The notes under the pieces are model-generated. The model worked only from the letters and a program-made list of their open reading frames with translations. It was not told the origin of the DNA and did not search any database. A stretch of 64,000 bases of DNA, from NCBI GenBank assembly GCA_028289605.1, contig JANQON010000006.1, positions 186,001-250,000 on the forward strand, in the 5' to 3' direction. How positions within the stretch are numbered: the first letter of the stretch is position 1; every line of letters starts with the position of its first letter. The DNA is from Hyphococcus sp. (GTDB lineage Bacteria; Pseudomonadota; Alphaproteobacteria; Caulobacterales; Parvularculaceae). Positions 56,531 to 64,000 of this stretch are shown here, one piece after another. The translations under genes and the position numbers were made by a program.

Positions 56531-59500
56531 GTTATGCGGAACTCAACGTCACGTCTAATTTTACATTTCTAACGGGCGCATCACATCCGGAAGAATTGGT
56601 TGAACACGCGGGTCAACTTGGCCTTGAAGCGATCGCGATTACCGACACCAACACATTCGCCGGCGTCGTCCGGGCCCATGCCGCCGCTCTTGACGCCGGC
56701 GTACGGTTTATTGTCGGCGTACGACTTAGGTTACAAGACGGGCAGGATCTTCTCGCCTACCCTCAAGACCGCGCTGCCTATGGACGCCTTTGTCGTTTGC
56801 TGACAGAGGGAAAACGCCGCACCGTGAAAGGCGCATGCGAGCTTTCCATGAAAGATGTTTTGGCCTGGTGCGACGGCTGTTATCTGATTGCATTGCATGT
56901 CACTCCAGCAGACCTCGCAGCTCTTGCACGCCGGTTTAAGCATCATGTCTTTCTCGGGCTCTGCCCGGAGTATGACGGCAAAGACGATAATCGTTTCGCA
57001 GATCGTGCGGCCTTGTCCAAAAAACTGGATCTGCCGCTCATCGCCACCGGAAACGTGCTGCTGCATAAGGCGTCGCGGCGCCCTCTGGCCGATGTCCTGA
57101 CCTGCATTCGCGAGCGTTGTACGATTGATAATATCGGCAAGCGCGCACTGTTGAATGCTGAACGACGGCTTAAGAGCCCTTTCGAAATACACAAGCTCTA
57201 TAAGGCGTATCCGGAAGCCGTCTCCAACACGCTTATCATCGCCAAGCGCTGTTTGTTCTCTCTCTCAGAGCTTAAATATGAATATCCTGAAGAAATCGCC
57301 GACGGAAAACCGCCGCTCCAACGATTAAAAGAACTCACCGAAGACGGATTAAAAGACCGCTATCCGGACGGGACGCCGCTGCATGTGCAAAGCATGGTCG
57401 CAAGAGAGTTTCGTCTGATCGAAAAACTTGATTACGCCCGCTATTTTCTGACTGTTCATGACGTTGTGAAGTTTGCTCGCGACCAGGACATTCTTTGTCA
57501 GGGGCGCGGCTCTGCGGCGAACTCTATCATTTGCTATGCGCTCGGCATTACGTCGATTGGTCCAGACATCATCACGATGGTGTTTGAACGTTTCGTTTCA
57601 GAAGCCCGCAATGAACCGCCTGATATCGACGTGGATTTCGAACACGAGCGCCGAGAAGAAGTTATTCAGCATATTTACAAAAAATATGGACGCGAGCGCG
57701 CAGGCATTTGCGCCACAGTGATCCATTTTCGCTCTAAGGCGGCGATACGAGAGGTTGGGCGGGCCATGGGCCTTTCCGATGACGCGGTCACAGCGCTTTC
57801 ATCGCAGATGTGGGGCTGGTCTGAAGGCGCGCCCAAAGAAGAGCGCGTAAAATCCGCGGGATTGAACCTCGATGATTTTCGCATTCGGCAAACGCTGTCG
57901 CTAATTCACGAGATCATCGGCTTTCCACGACATCTTTCCCAGCATGTCGGCGGCTTTGTCATGACCAAGGGACGACTTGACGAACTTGTTCCCGTGGAGA
58001 ATGCAGCCATGGAAGACCGGACCGTTATTGAATGGGATAAGGACGATATCGATGTCTTAGGCATGCTGAAAGTCGATGTGCTTTCCCTTGGCATGCTAAC
58101 CTGTATTCGCAAGGCTTTTGACCTCATCAAGGAATGGAAGGGCACGTCTTACACATTGGCGACAATCCCGCAGGAAGACCCGCGGATTTATGAACAATTG
58201 AGTCAGGGCGACACGGTCGGTCTTTTTCAGGTCGAAAGCCGCGCGCAGATGTCTTTTCTGCCGCGCATGCGTCCGCAGTGTTTTTATGATCTCGTCATCG
58301 AAGTCGCGATTATTCGTCCTGGGCCCATACAGGGCGATATGGTGCATCCCTACTTAAGGCGGCGCCGCGGCGAGGAAGAGATCGTTTACCCCTCCAAAGA
58401 GCTGGAAGAGGTTTTAAAACGCACGCTCGGCGTGCCGCTGTTTCAGGAACAGGCGATGCAGATCGCCATGGTCGCCGCCGGCTTCGACCCAAGCGAGGCG
58501 GATGCGTTACGCCGCGCCCTGGGCGCATTTCGCCGGGTCGGCAGTGTATCTGATTTTAAGGACCGTTTTATTACCGGATGCCTAGAGCGGGGCTATGACG
58601 AAGACTTTGCAGAACGTGTGTTTCGTCAACTCGAAGGATTTTCGGGCTACGGGTTTCCGGAAAGCCACGCCGCCTCTTTTGCACTGCTGGTCTATGCGTC
58701 CGCCTGGCTCAGACATCACCACCCAGAGGTCTATTGCTGCGCCATTTTAAACGCGCAGCCCATGGGGTTTTATGCGCCGGCCCAGCTTGTAACCGATGCG
58801 CAAAAGCATGGCGTTGAGGTGCGCCCCGTCGATGTGAACGCCAGCACCTGGGATTGCAGCCTCGAACCAGACGGGAAAGGCGGCTTAGCCGTGCGCTTGG
58901 GCTTCCGCATGATCAAAGGGTTTCAAGAAGAAGACGCCCAGTGGATGACGGCCGCGCGCGGCAACGGTTACCGAGACATCGTTTCAATCCACAGGCGCGC
59001 CGGGCTTCGTAAGCCTGCGCTGGAAAAACTGGCGATGGCGGATGTCTTCGCCTCTCTCGGCGTATCGCGCAGAGACGCGCTGTGGCACGCCAAAGCCGTT
59101 GATGATGGGGCCCCGATGCCCTTGCTGGATGATCCGCTGCTCGACGCGCCGTTGGGCAAGACGGCCCTGCCGACGCTCTCGCATGCGGAAGATGTCTTTG
59201 AAGATTTTATTTCAACCCGGCTTTCTCTGAAAGACCATCCGGTGCGCCTGGTTCGCGACTTTGCAGGAAAGGATATGACCCCCAATAAAGGCTTACGCGA
59301 CGTTCCTGAGAATGGGCGCGTTACCGTGATCGGCGCCGTCATCACCCGGCAGCGTCCCGCGACCGCCAGCGGCGTTGTCTTTATAGCGCTTGAAGATGAA
59401 ACAGGCTCCGCCAACATTATCGTCTGGAAATCAACCTTCGAGGCGTTCCGTACCCAGGTGATGCAGGGACGCTTGCTTAAGGTCACCGGCAAGGTGCAGC

Positions 59501-59739
59501 GCGAAGGCCGTGTCATTCATGTGGTTTCCGAACGGATTGAAGACCACTCTTACCTGTTTGACGAACTCGGAGAGGCCGACAGCGGGATCGACATGACGTG
59601 GTCATCCGCAGACGAAGTGAAAAAGCAAATCCCCGACAGCCGCCAGACCTCCCGCTACAAAAGCCCGCCCTCGCCCGCACCCGCCATGCACCCACGCCAA
59701 CAGGCGAAACGGCTATTTGTAAGCCGGGATTTTCATTAA
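56527..59739 (+). CDS. dnaE2: Error-prone DNA polymerase DnaE2 (ImuC)
   Basis: 1070 residues, normal for DnaE2 and shorter than replicative DnaE. The PHP domain (residues 1-200) starts YAELNVTSNFTFLTGASHPEELVEHAGQLGLEAIAITD. The polymerase region has CQGRGSAANSIICYALGIT and PDIDVDFEHERREEVIQHIYKKYGR, which contains the catalytic Asp residues, and an OB-fold at the C-terminus (RVTVIGAVITRQRPATASGVVFIALEDETGSANII). It makes the mutagenic synthesis step with ImuA and ImuB under SOS control. Confidence 0.96.
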   Translation: MSYAELNVTSNFTFLTGASHPEELVEHAGQLGLEAIAITDTNTFAGVVRAHAAALDAGVRFIVGVRLRLQDGQDLLAYPQDRAAYGRLCRLLTEGKRRTVKGACELSMKDVLAWCDGCYLIALHVTPADLAALARRFKHHVFLGLCPEYDGKDDNRFADRAALSKKLDLPLIATGNVLLHKASRRPLADVLTCIRERCTIDNIGKRALLNAERRLKSPFEIHKLYKAYPEAVSNTLIIAKRCLFSLSELKYEYPEEIADGKPPLQRLKELTEDGLKDRYPDGTPLHVQSMVAREFRLIEKLDYARYFLTVHDVVKFARDQDILCQGRGSAANSIICYALGITSIGPDIITMVFERFVSEARNEPPDIDVDFEHERREEVIQHIYKKYGRERAGICATVIHFRSKAAIREVGRAMGLSDDAVTALSSQMWGWSEGAPKEERVKSAGLNLDDFRIRQTLSLIHEIIGFPRHLSQHVGGFVMTKGRLDELVPVENAAMEDRTVIEWDKDDIDVLGMLKVDVLSLGMLTCIRKAFDLIKEWKGTSYTLATIPQEDPRIYEQLSQGDTVGLFQVESRAQMSFLPRMRPQCFYDLVIEVAIIRPGPIQGDMVHPYLRRRRGEEEIVYPSKELEEVLKRTLGVPLFQEQAMQIAMVAAGFDPSEADALRRALGAFRRVGSVSDFKDRFITGCLERGYDEDFAERVFRQLEGFSGYGFPESHAASFALLVYASAWLRHHHPEVYCCAILNAQPMGFYAPAQLVTDAQKHGVEVRPVDVNASTWDCSLEPDGKGGLAVRLGFRMIKGFQEEDAQWMTAARGNGYRDIVSIHRRAGLRKPALEKLAMADVFASLGVSRRDALWHAKAVDDGAPMPLLDDPLLDAPLGKTALPTLSHAEDVFEDFISTRLSLKDHPVRLVRDFAGKDMTPNKGLRDVPENGRVTVIGAVITRQRPATASGVVFIALEDETGSANIIVWKSTFEAFRTQVMQGRLLKVTGKVQREGRVIHVVSERIEDHSYLFDELGEADSGIDMTWSSADEVKKQIPDSRQTSRYKSPPSPAPAMHPRQQAKRLFVSRDFH

Positions 59740-59914
59740 CTTCGTGGCGCCAAGTTTTGGGCGATAGGAAAACACGAACCGGATGTTGAGGCCGGATGGA
59801 AAACGATCCTCAGCGTAAATGGCGCATGCAAACGAGGACGCGCTGAACCAAATCGAATATGAGATGTTTCAGATTTCACCCGGCTGCGTTTGCTTCGCAA
59901 ACGGTCCGGGTTCA

Positions 59915-60001
59915 TGGTGCGGGCGGCCGGACTTGAACCGGCACGGGATTACTCCCGACAGATTTTAAGTCTGTTGCGTCTACCAATTCCGCCACGCCCG
60001 C
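59915..60001 (-). tRNA. tRNA-Leu (anticodon TAA)
   Basis: Minus strand begins GCGGGCGTGGCGGAATTGG; anticodon arm CAGACTTAAAATCTG with TAA; a long variable arm (CGGGAGTAATCCCG) typical of class II tRNA-Leu; T-loop GGTTCAAGTCC; CCA encoded. 87 bases with CCA. Confidence 0.97.
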
Positions 60002-60057
60002 GGTCGAAAAGCGCTCCCTTAGCATGTATCACGCCGCGCGCAAACGCGTGGGTCGGA

Positions 60058-61434
60058 TCAGCATTCCACGACATTCACCGCCAGGCCGCCCTCGCTCGTC
60101 TCCTTGTACTTCCGAGACATATCCAGACCGGTCTGACGCATGGTCTCGATGACCTGATCAAGGGAGACTTTGGGGTTTTCAGCAGAGCGCATTGCGAGCC
60201 GCGCCGCGTTGACGGCTTTCACGGCGCCGATGGCGTTGCGTTCAATACAGGGAATCTGGACGAGACCTTTGACCGGATCACAGGTCAGCCCGAGATTATG
60301 CTCCATGCCGATTTCCGCAGCGCGCTCAACCTGCGACGGCGTCGCGCCCCAGACCGACGCCAGTCCCGCCGCCGCCATAGAGCAAGCAACACCCACTTCT
60401 CCCTGGCAGCCCATTTCCGCCCCTGAAATCGAGGCGCGCTGCTTGTACAGCATGCCAATCCCCGCCGCCGCGGCCAGAAAGATGCGAATATGGTCGATCC
60501 GCATATCGTCCGTGTCGCAGTAATGTTTGATCACCGCTGGAATAATGCCGGCGGCGCCGTTTGTAGGCGCGGTAACGACCCGCCCGCCCGCTGCGTTTTC
60601 CTCGTTGACGGCCATCGCATAAACATTGAGCCAGTCGAACAGTTGCTCGCGTTCATTCGCGAGCGGGGTCTCCTGCAACTTGCTGTACAAGGATTGCGCG
60701 CGGCGCTGGACGCTGAGCCCTCCCGGCAGCTCGCCGCTCGTATGAAGGCCGCGCTCGATGCAATCGCGCATCGCCGACCAGATTTGGTCTAGACGGCTTT
60801 CGGTGTCCGCGCGAGGCCGCAACGCATCTTCGTTTTTGAGAATGATGTCGTGAACATTCGCATTCTGATCGCGGCAAATTTCAAGCAACTCTTTCGCGGA
60901 CGAGAATGGATATGGGCTGCGCCGGGGCCTCGCGATCATGTCGTTGTCGGACGGCTTTTCGAGCTGTTTTCTCGTCGCAATAAATCCCCCGCCGACGGAA
61001 TAGTAAACCTGTTCGAAAATCGAGCCGCCGTCGTTATCCAAAATGCGAAGGATCATTTCATTAGGATGGAGTTCAGGTACGACGTCGCCCCGCAGTTCAA
61101 TATCCTTTGCGGGATCGAATGGAACAACCGGACCGTTCGCGAGCGAAATCCGGCGATCCGTTTTCACGCGGGCCACAGCAGCGTCAGCTTCATCCGGATG
61201 CGCGGTTTCAGGCTCAAATCCCAGCAGCCCCAATATGACCGCCTTGTCTGTTCCGTGTCCGACGCCCGTTAGCGCCAACGACCCATGCAAGGAGACATTG
61301 ACTGCAGCAGCTTGATTAAGCACGGACGCCTGACGTGCGTCTTTCAGAAATCGCAAGCCGATGCGCATCGGCCCTACTGTGTGCGACGACGACGGACCGA
61401 GACCGACTTTGAAAATATCAAATATGCTCAGCAC
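60058..61434 (-). CDS. sdaA: L-serine ammonia-lyase (iron-sulfur type)
   Basis: 458 residues from GTG 61434, the normal length; the frame extends another 51 codons into the upstream gene without similarity. It deaminates L-serine to pyruvate and uses a 4Fe-4S cluster. [24 protein letters not shown] opens the beta domain. The alpha domain shows [38 protein letters not shown] and [25 protein letters not shown], with the cluster cysteines. 19 bases after the CinA-like gene. Confidence 0.93.
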   Translation of the reverse strand: MLSIFDIFKVGLGPSSSHTVGPMRIGLRFLKDARQASVLNQAAAVNVSLHGSLALTGVGHGTDKAVILGLLGFEPETAHPDEADAAVARVKTDRRISLANGPVVPFDPAKDIELRGDVVPELHPNEMILRILDNDGGSIFEQVYYSVGGGFIATRKQLEKPSDNDMIARPRRSPYPFSSAKELLEICRDQNANVHDIILKNEDALRPRADTESRLDQIWSAMRDCIERGLHTSGELPGGLSVQRRAQSLYSKLQETPLANEREQLFDWLNVYAMAVNEENAAGGRVVTAPTNGAAGIIPAVIKHYCDTDDMRIDHIRIFLAAAAGIGMLYKQRASISGAEMGCQGEVGVACSMAAAGLASVWGATPSQVERAAEIGMEHNLGLTCDPVKGLVQIPCIERNAIGAVKAVNAARLAMRSAENPKVSLDQVIETMRQTGLDMSRKYKETSEGGLAVNVVEC

Positions 61435-61453
61435 GGGCTGCTTGACCGACCTG

Positions 61454-62221
61454 TCATCGATTGTCTTCCATTTTCGGTTCCACGCCCAAGTCGCGCATCG
61501 CCGCGGCGACCGCATCGATCGCGGAAAAGGCGGTTTGTTCTTCTTCGGCGCGCGCGATGACGGTAACGCCTTTGACGTCCCCATCAATCGGGTAACTGCC
61601 GATCGCTACGCCCGCTACCCTATTTTGAATGTCGCGAAGTTGATCCGCGATCCGTGACTCAGGCAGTCCGTATGCCGTCGCCGCTCGCGAATAGAGCTGC
61701 ACGCCGCGCTCCAGTTCGCTGTCGACGGCGTTCAACATCCCCTGGAAGATCCGCGGCACGCCGGCCATGACAAAAACATTCGCGAGCCGTACGCCTGGGG
61801 CCCCTGAGACCGGGTTATCGATTAATACGGCGCCTTCCGGCGTGCGCCCCATGCGCTTGCGGGCGGGCGTTACCTCTTCGCCGCGCGCCCGATACCAGCG
61901 CTCGATCATGTCCATTGCCTTGGGGTGTTCGATTACGGGTACGCCAAAGGCTGCAGCAATTGCGTCCACCGTTATATCGTCATGGGTCGGCCCTATGCCG
62001 CCTGAGGTAAAGACGTAATCATACCGAGGCCGCATCGCATTGAGCGCCTCGACAATCGCGCTCTGTTCGTCTCCTACGATCCGCGCTTCAGCCAGCCTTA
62101 TGGCGCGGCTCGTCAACCAACCGGCGAGATAGTGCATGTTTGCATCTCTGGTGCGGCCCGACAAAAGTTCGTCGCCAATGGCGAGGATCGCGGCGGTTTT
62201 GCGGTTTTTCTTCTCGGTCAT
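61454..62221 (-). CDS. CinA-like molybdopterin-binding-fold protein
   Basis: 255 residues. It starts TAAILAIGDELLSGRTRDANMHYLAGWL and has VFTSGGIGPTHDDITVDAIAAAFG, the MoCF_biosynth/CinA N-terminal signature. The C-terminal nicotinamide-nucleotide deamidase domain of full CinA is missing, as in many short homologues. Its exact reaction (nucleotide pyrophosphatase-like in CinA) is not certain for this short form. It is on the same strand as sdaA and likely co-transcribed. Confidence 0.9.
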   Translation of the reverse strand: MTEKKNRKTAAILAIGDELLSGRTRDANMHYLAGWLTSRAIRLAEARIVGDEQSAIVEALNAMRPRYDYVFTSGGIGPTHDDITVDAIAAAFGVPVIEHPKAMDMIERWYRARGEEVTPARKRMGRTPEGAVLIDNPVSGAPGVRLANVFVMAGVPRIFQGMLNAVDSELERGVQLYSRAATAYGLPESRIADQLRDIQNRVAGVAIGSYPIDGDVKGVTVIARAEEEQTAFSAIDAVAAAMRDLGVEPKMEDNR

Positions 62222-62276
62222 GGCCGCACTTTAGGCCGCGGCGCGGCGCGACGCCAGCTGGATGACGAGGCCTCTT

Positions 62277-63635
62277 TTACTCACGCAGATAGGTCGACCC
62301 GCCGATGGGTCCGACCCCGTTCGGCACGGGCACGTTGGTCAGTTGATAGTCTGCATTCAAAAACAAATCCGGCGATCCGGACATCTGAACTTTGCGCGCG
62401 ACGATCGCCGTATAGGCTGAGGAATCAGCAATAGGCAGCGCAGAATCGATCAACAAGGTTCCCTTTTTTAGGTAGATCGTGCCCAAAAGCTCTCGGGCGT
62501 TGGCGCTTTCAATCATATACGTCTCGCCGGCCCCAACCGAATCCGCTTCCCAAAAGAGCAATCCAGCCAAAGGGCCTGTTTCCGGCGCCTTCAGGTGGAC
62601 GATGGAGGTTTTGTCAAAGTTGAATGTCGGAGAGGTCCCTTCAAGGTAGAAGCCCACGCCGTGGCCAAATACGCGGGCGCCCTTGTCGACGTGCAAATCT
62701 CCGTCCTTGATCACATAAACGCCAGGCGCCAAGTGCACGTCGGCGTCTTGGTCGGAGATGTAGAGACCGCCGCAGTATACGCCCGGGAAAAGGTCGTATC
62801 GCGTATATCCAGGCAATGTGCCGGGATTGGCACCGTCGAGGCCGGCGATTGTCTCGGCGATGATATTGTTGAGCTCGACGGAGTGTATTGGCGTCGTGTC
62901 GCCGATGACCTTGTCATAGTGGTCGCATCCGCCGAACGCCGGGGGTGTTCTTTGCGACAAGGGGTCCTCGTAAGGCGGGCAATCCGTGATCGGCAACGGA
63001 TCGTAGTGCCGCCATCCGCCCTCATAGCCGCCGCTGGAGCAAATCATCTCCGCATTCAGCTTTGCCGATCCGGAGACGGAGACGCCGCGGGCGGCTGTCG
63101 AATTTGAGACAATTGCGCATTCGGGAGCCGTCAGCGTCGCACTCGTCTCAGCCCGAACCGCATCGTTTTGAGCAGTTTCGAGCGCAATGACGCATATATT
63201 CGAACCGCCCTTCGCCACGGCGGTGGAGGTCACTTCGATCGGCTGATTATAAGGAAAAATCTTCGTCAGGATCAGACCCGTCATCGCGCTTTGCGTGAGC
63301 GTGACGGTGACTTCGGCTTGGCCAATGTTGACGCGCGTTTCATGAACGAACGGACTCAGGTTGTACGGCGCCGCCACGTCGTTTTTGATCGCGCTATCGA
63401 CAATCGACTTGATGTTGGCTTCGCCGGCGTTCGCCAACAGGAATTCGCGGGCGCCGCGGGTCGCCAGAAGGTCGGCGACTTCCTTCAATCCGGCCCGCTG
63501 CGCGTTCCAGCGAGAGAAATCCAGCCCTGCGCCAACCAAGAACAAGAGTATCGGCCCGAGGACAGCCGTCATCAAAGCAATATTGCCGCGGCTGTCCCGG
63601 AGGAAGCATTGGGAGCGTAGTAGGTGCTTTTTCAT
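62277..63635 (-). CDS. TadE/TadG-like pilus assembly protein with pseudopilin-like N-terminus
   Basis: 452 residues from ATG 63635 (only AAGG as a weak ribosome-binding site; strong GGGAGGAGG lies too far upstream). The N-terminal SRGNIALMTAVLGPILLFLVGAGLDFSRW is the TadE/TadG-type helix, with an adjoining region that keeps trace homology to Flp-pilus assembly proteins. The rest is a large periplasmic domain with pairs of cysteines, and Gly-rich beta stretches (HLAPGVYVIKDGDLHVDKGARVFGHGVGFYLEG) like a right-handed beta-helix. No other tad gene is in view. Confidence 0.82.
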   Translation of the reverse strand: MKKHLLRSQCFLRDSRGNIALMTAVLGPILLFLVGAGLDFSRWNAQRAGLKEVADLLATRGAREFLLANAGEANIKSIVDSAIKNDVAAPYNLSPFVHETRVNIGQAEVTVTLTQSAMTGLILTKIFPYNQPIEVTSTAVAKGGSNICVIALETAQNDAVRAETSATLTAPECAIVSNSTAARGVSVSGSAKLNAEMICSSGGYEGGWRHYDPLPITDCPPYEDPLSQRTPPAFGGCDHYDKVIGDTTPIHSVELNNIIAETIAGLDGANPGTLPGYTRYDLFPGVYCGGLYISDQDADVHLAPGVYVIKDGDLHVDKGARVFGHGVGFYLEGTSPTFNFDKTSIVHLKAPETGPLAGLLFWEADSVGAGETYMIESANARELLGTIYLKKGTLLIDSALPIADSSAYTAIVARKVQMSGSPDLFLNADYQLTNVPVPNGVGPIGGSTYLRE

Positions 63636-63838
63636 TACCTTGCCGATGAGGAGATCCTTATTTCCTCCTCCCGCAGTGTTTTTCTTGATCCGCGAAGGAT
63701 AAATTTTTATGAGCAAAGATAGTAAATTCTGCTTTAACCTTCCGTAAACTAATTAGCCTTCGCGCCTATGTTCATTGGCAAAATCCAAGAGTCTTAAGTG
63801 ATTGCTTCCCCTCCGTTGTTAACGAAAATCAACGCCAC

Positions 63839-64000
63839 ATGAGATTTCCTGCACCACTTCTGCAGGGTGAATTACTGCGTCGATACAAACGCTTTCTGGC
63901 CGACATTCGCCTACAAGACGGACGGGAGATAACAGCCCACTGCGCCAATCCCGGTTCCATGTTGGGCGTCGCCGTTCCAGGCGCACGCGCCTGGGTTAGC
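63839..64000 (+). CDS. sfsA: SfsA, 3' truncated by the window end
   Basis: The first 54 codons are visible: [25 protein letters not shown], then [22 protein letters not shown]. This is the N-terminal OB-fold-like part of SfsA, with the usual HCxNPGSM motif. SfsA is called sugar fermentation stimulation protein, though its biochemical role is unclear. The start ATG has no clear ribosome-binding site. Confidence 0.93.
   Translation, partial: MRFPAPLLQGELLRRYKRFLADIRLQDGREITAHCANPGSMLGVAVPGARAWVS

Noticed and set aside
61435-61587. N-terminal extension of sdaA
   Set aside because: It overlaps the CinA-like gene and is not like serine dehydratases; GTG 61434 gives the usual length.

Overview
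The window is bacterial chromosome from an alphaproteobacterium. The evidence is a moderately high GC content, an imuA-imuB-dnaE2 mutasome preceded by a direct-repeat LexA box of the alphaproteobacterial type (GAAC-N7-GAAC), a Caulobacter-like maltodextrin locus in which a TonB-dependent receptor sits beside tryptophan-halogenase-like flavoproteins, and a Tad-type pilus protein. The repertoire suits a marine or aquatic Caulobacterales / Hyphomonadaceae / Parvularculales-type heterotroph, but the genus cannot be fixed from this sequence.

Layout. 1-1.1 kb: 3' end of putA. 1.2-3.2 kb: LytS/LytTR two-component pair. 3.6-19.9 kb: accessory region rich in secreted proteins. It holds an orphan secreted protein, a lipoprotein, a trypsin/Sel1 fusion facing a peptidoglycan-binding putative L,D-transpeptidase, a sulfotransferase remnant, small membrane proteins, and an Rhs/YD-repeat toxin-like gene followed by a displaced orphan Rhs tip with candidate immunity genes. 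A small secreted YD-plus-discoidin protein lies divergent to the rhs gene. 19.9-25.9 kb: a compact housekeeping operon queF, cyclophilin, Nudix, cysE, queA, csaA, tgt (queuosine steps with cysteine synthesis and protein folding), bounded by tRNA-Lys and tRNA-Phe.

26-44.6 kb: an alpha-glucan utilisation locus. It has an SSS symporter, a GH97 alpha-glucosidase, an ASPIC/UnbV lipoprotein, three GH13 enzymes, two halogenase-like flavoproteins, a TonB-dependent receptor and a DUF6445-like protein with an HxD...H pattern. Exported GH97 and GH13 enzymes would cut maltodextrins taken through the TonB receptor, the cytoplasmic GH13 would finish hydrolysis, and the symporter would move sugar across the inner membrane. 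Two divergent promoter regions carry the same palindromic element, TTGCAA-N4-YTGCAA, which suggests one regulator encoded elsewhere.

44.6-50.9 kb: an exported formylglycine-generating enzyme with a lipoprotein sulfatase of unusual active-site motif, then a TetR-HlyD-ABC-permease efflux operon with a clear palindromic operator. 51.2-59.7 kb: an unknown small protein, an animal-type haem peroxidase, and a divergent SOS region (SRAP protein against imuA-imuB-dnaE2) with a LexA box. 59.9-64 kb: tRNA-Leu, serine dehydratase, a CinA-like molybdopterin-fold protein, a TadE/TadG-like pilus protein and the start of sfsA.

No rRNA, CRISPR array, integrase, transposase or complete insertion sequence was seen.
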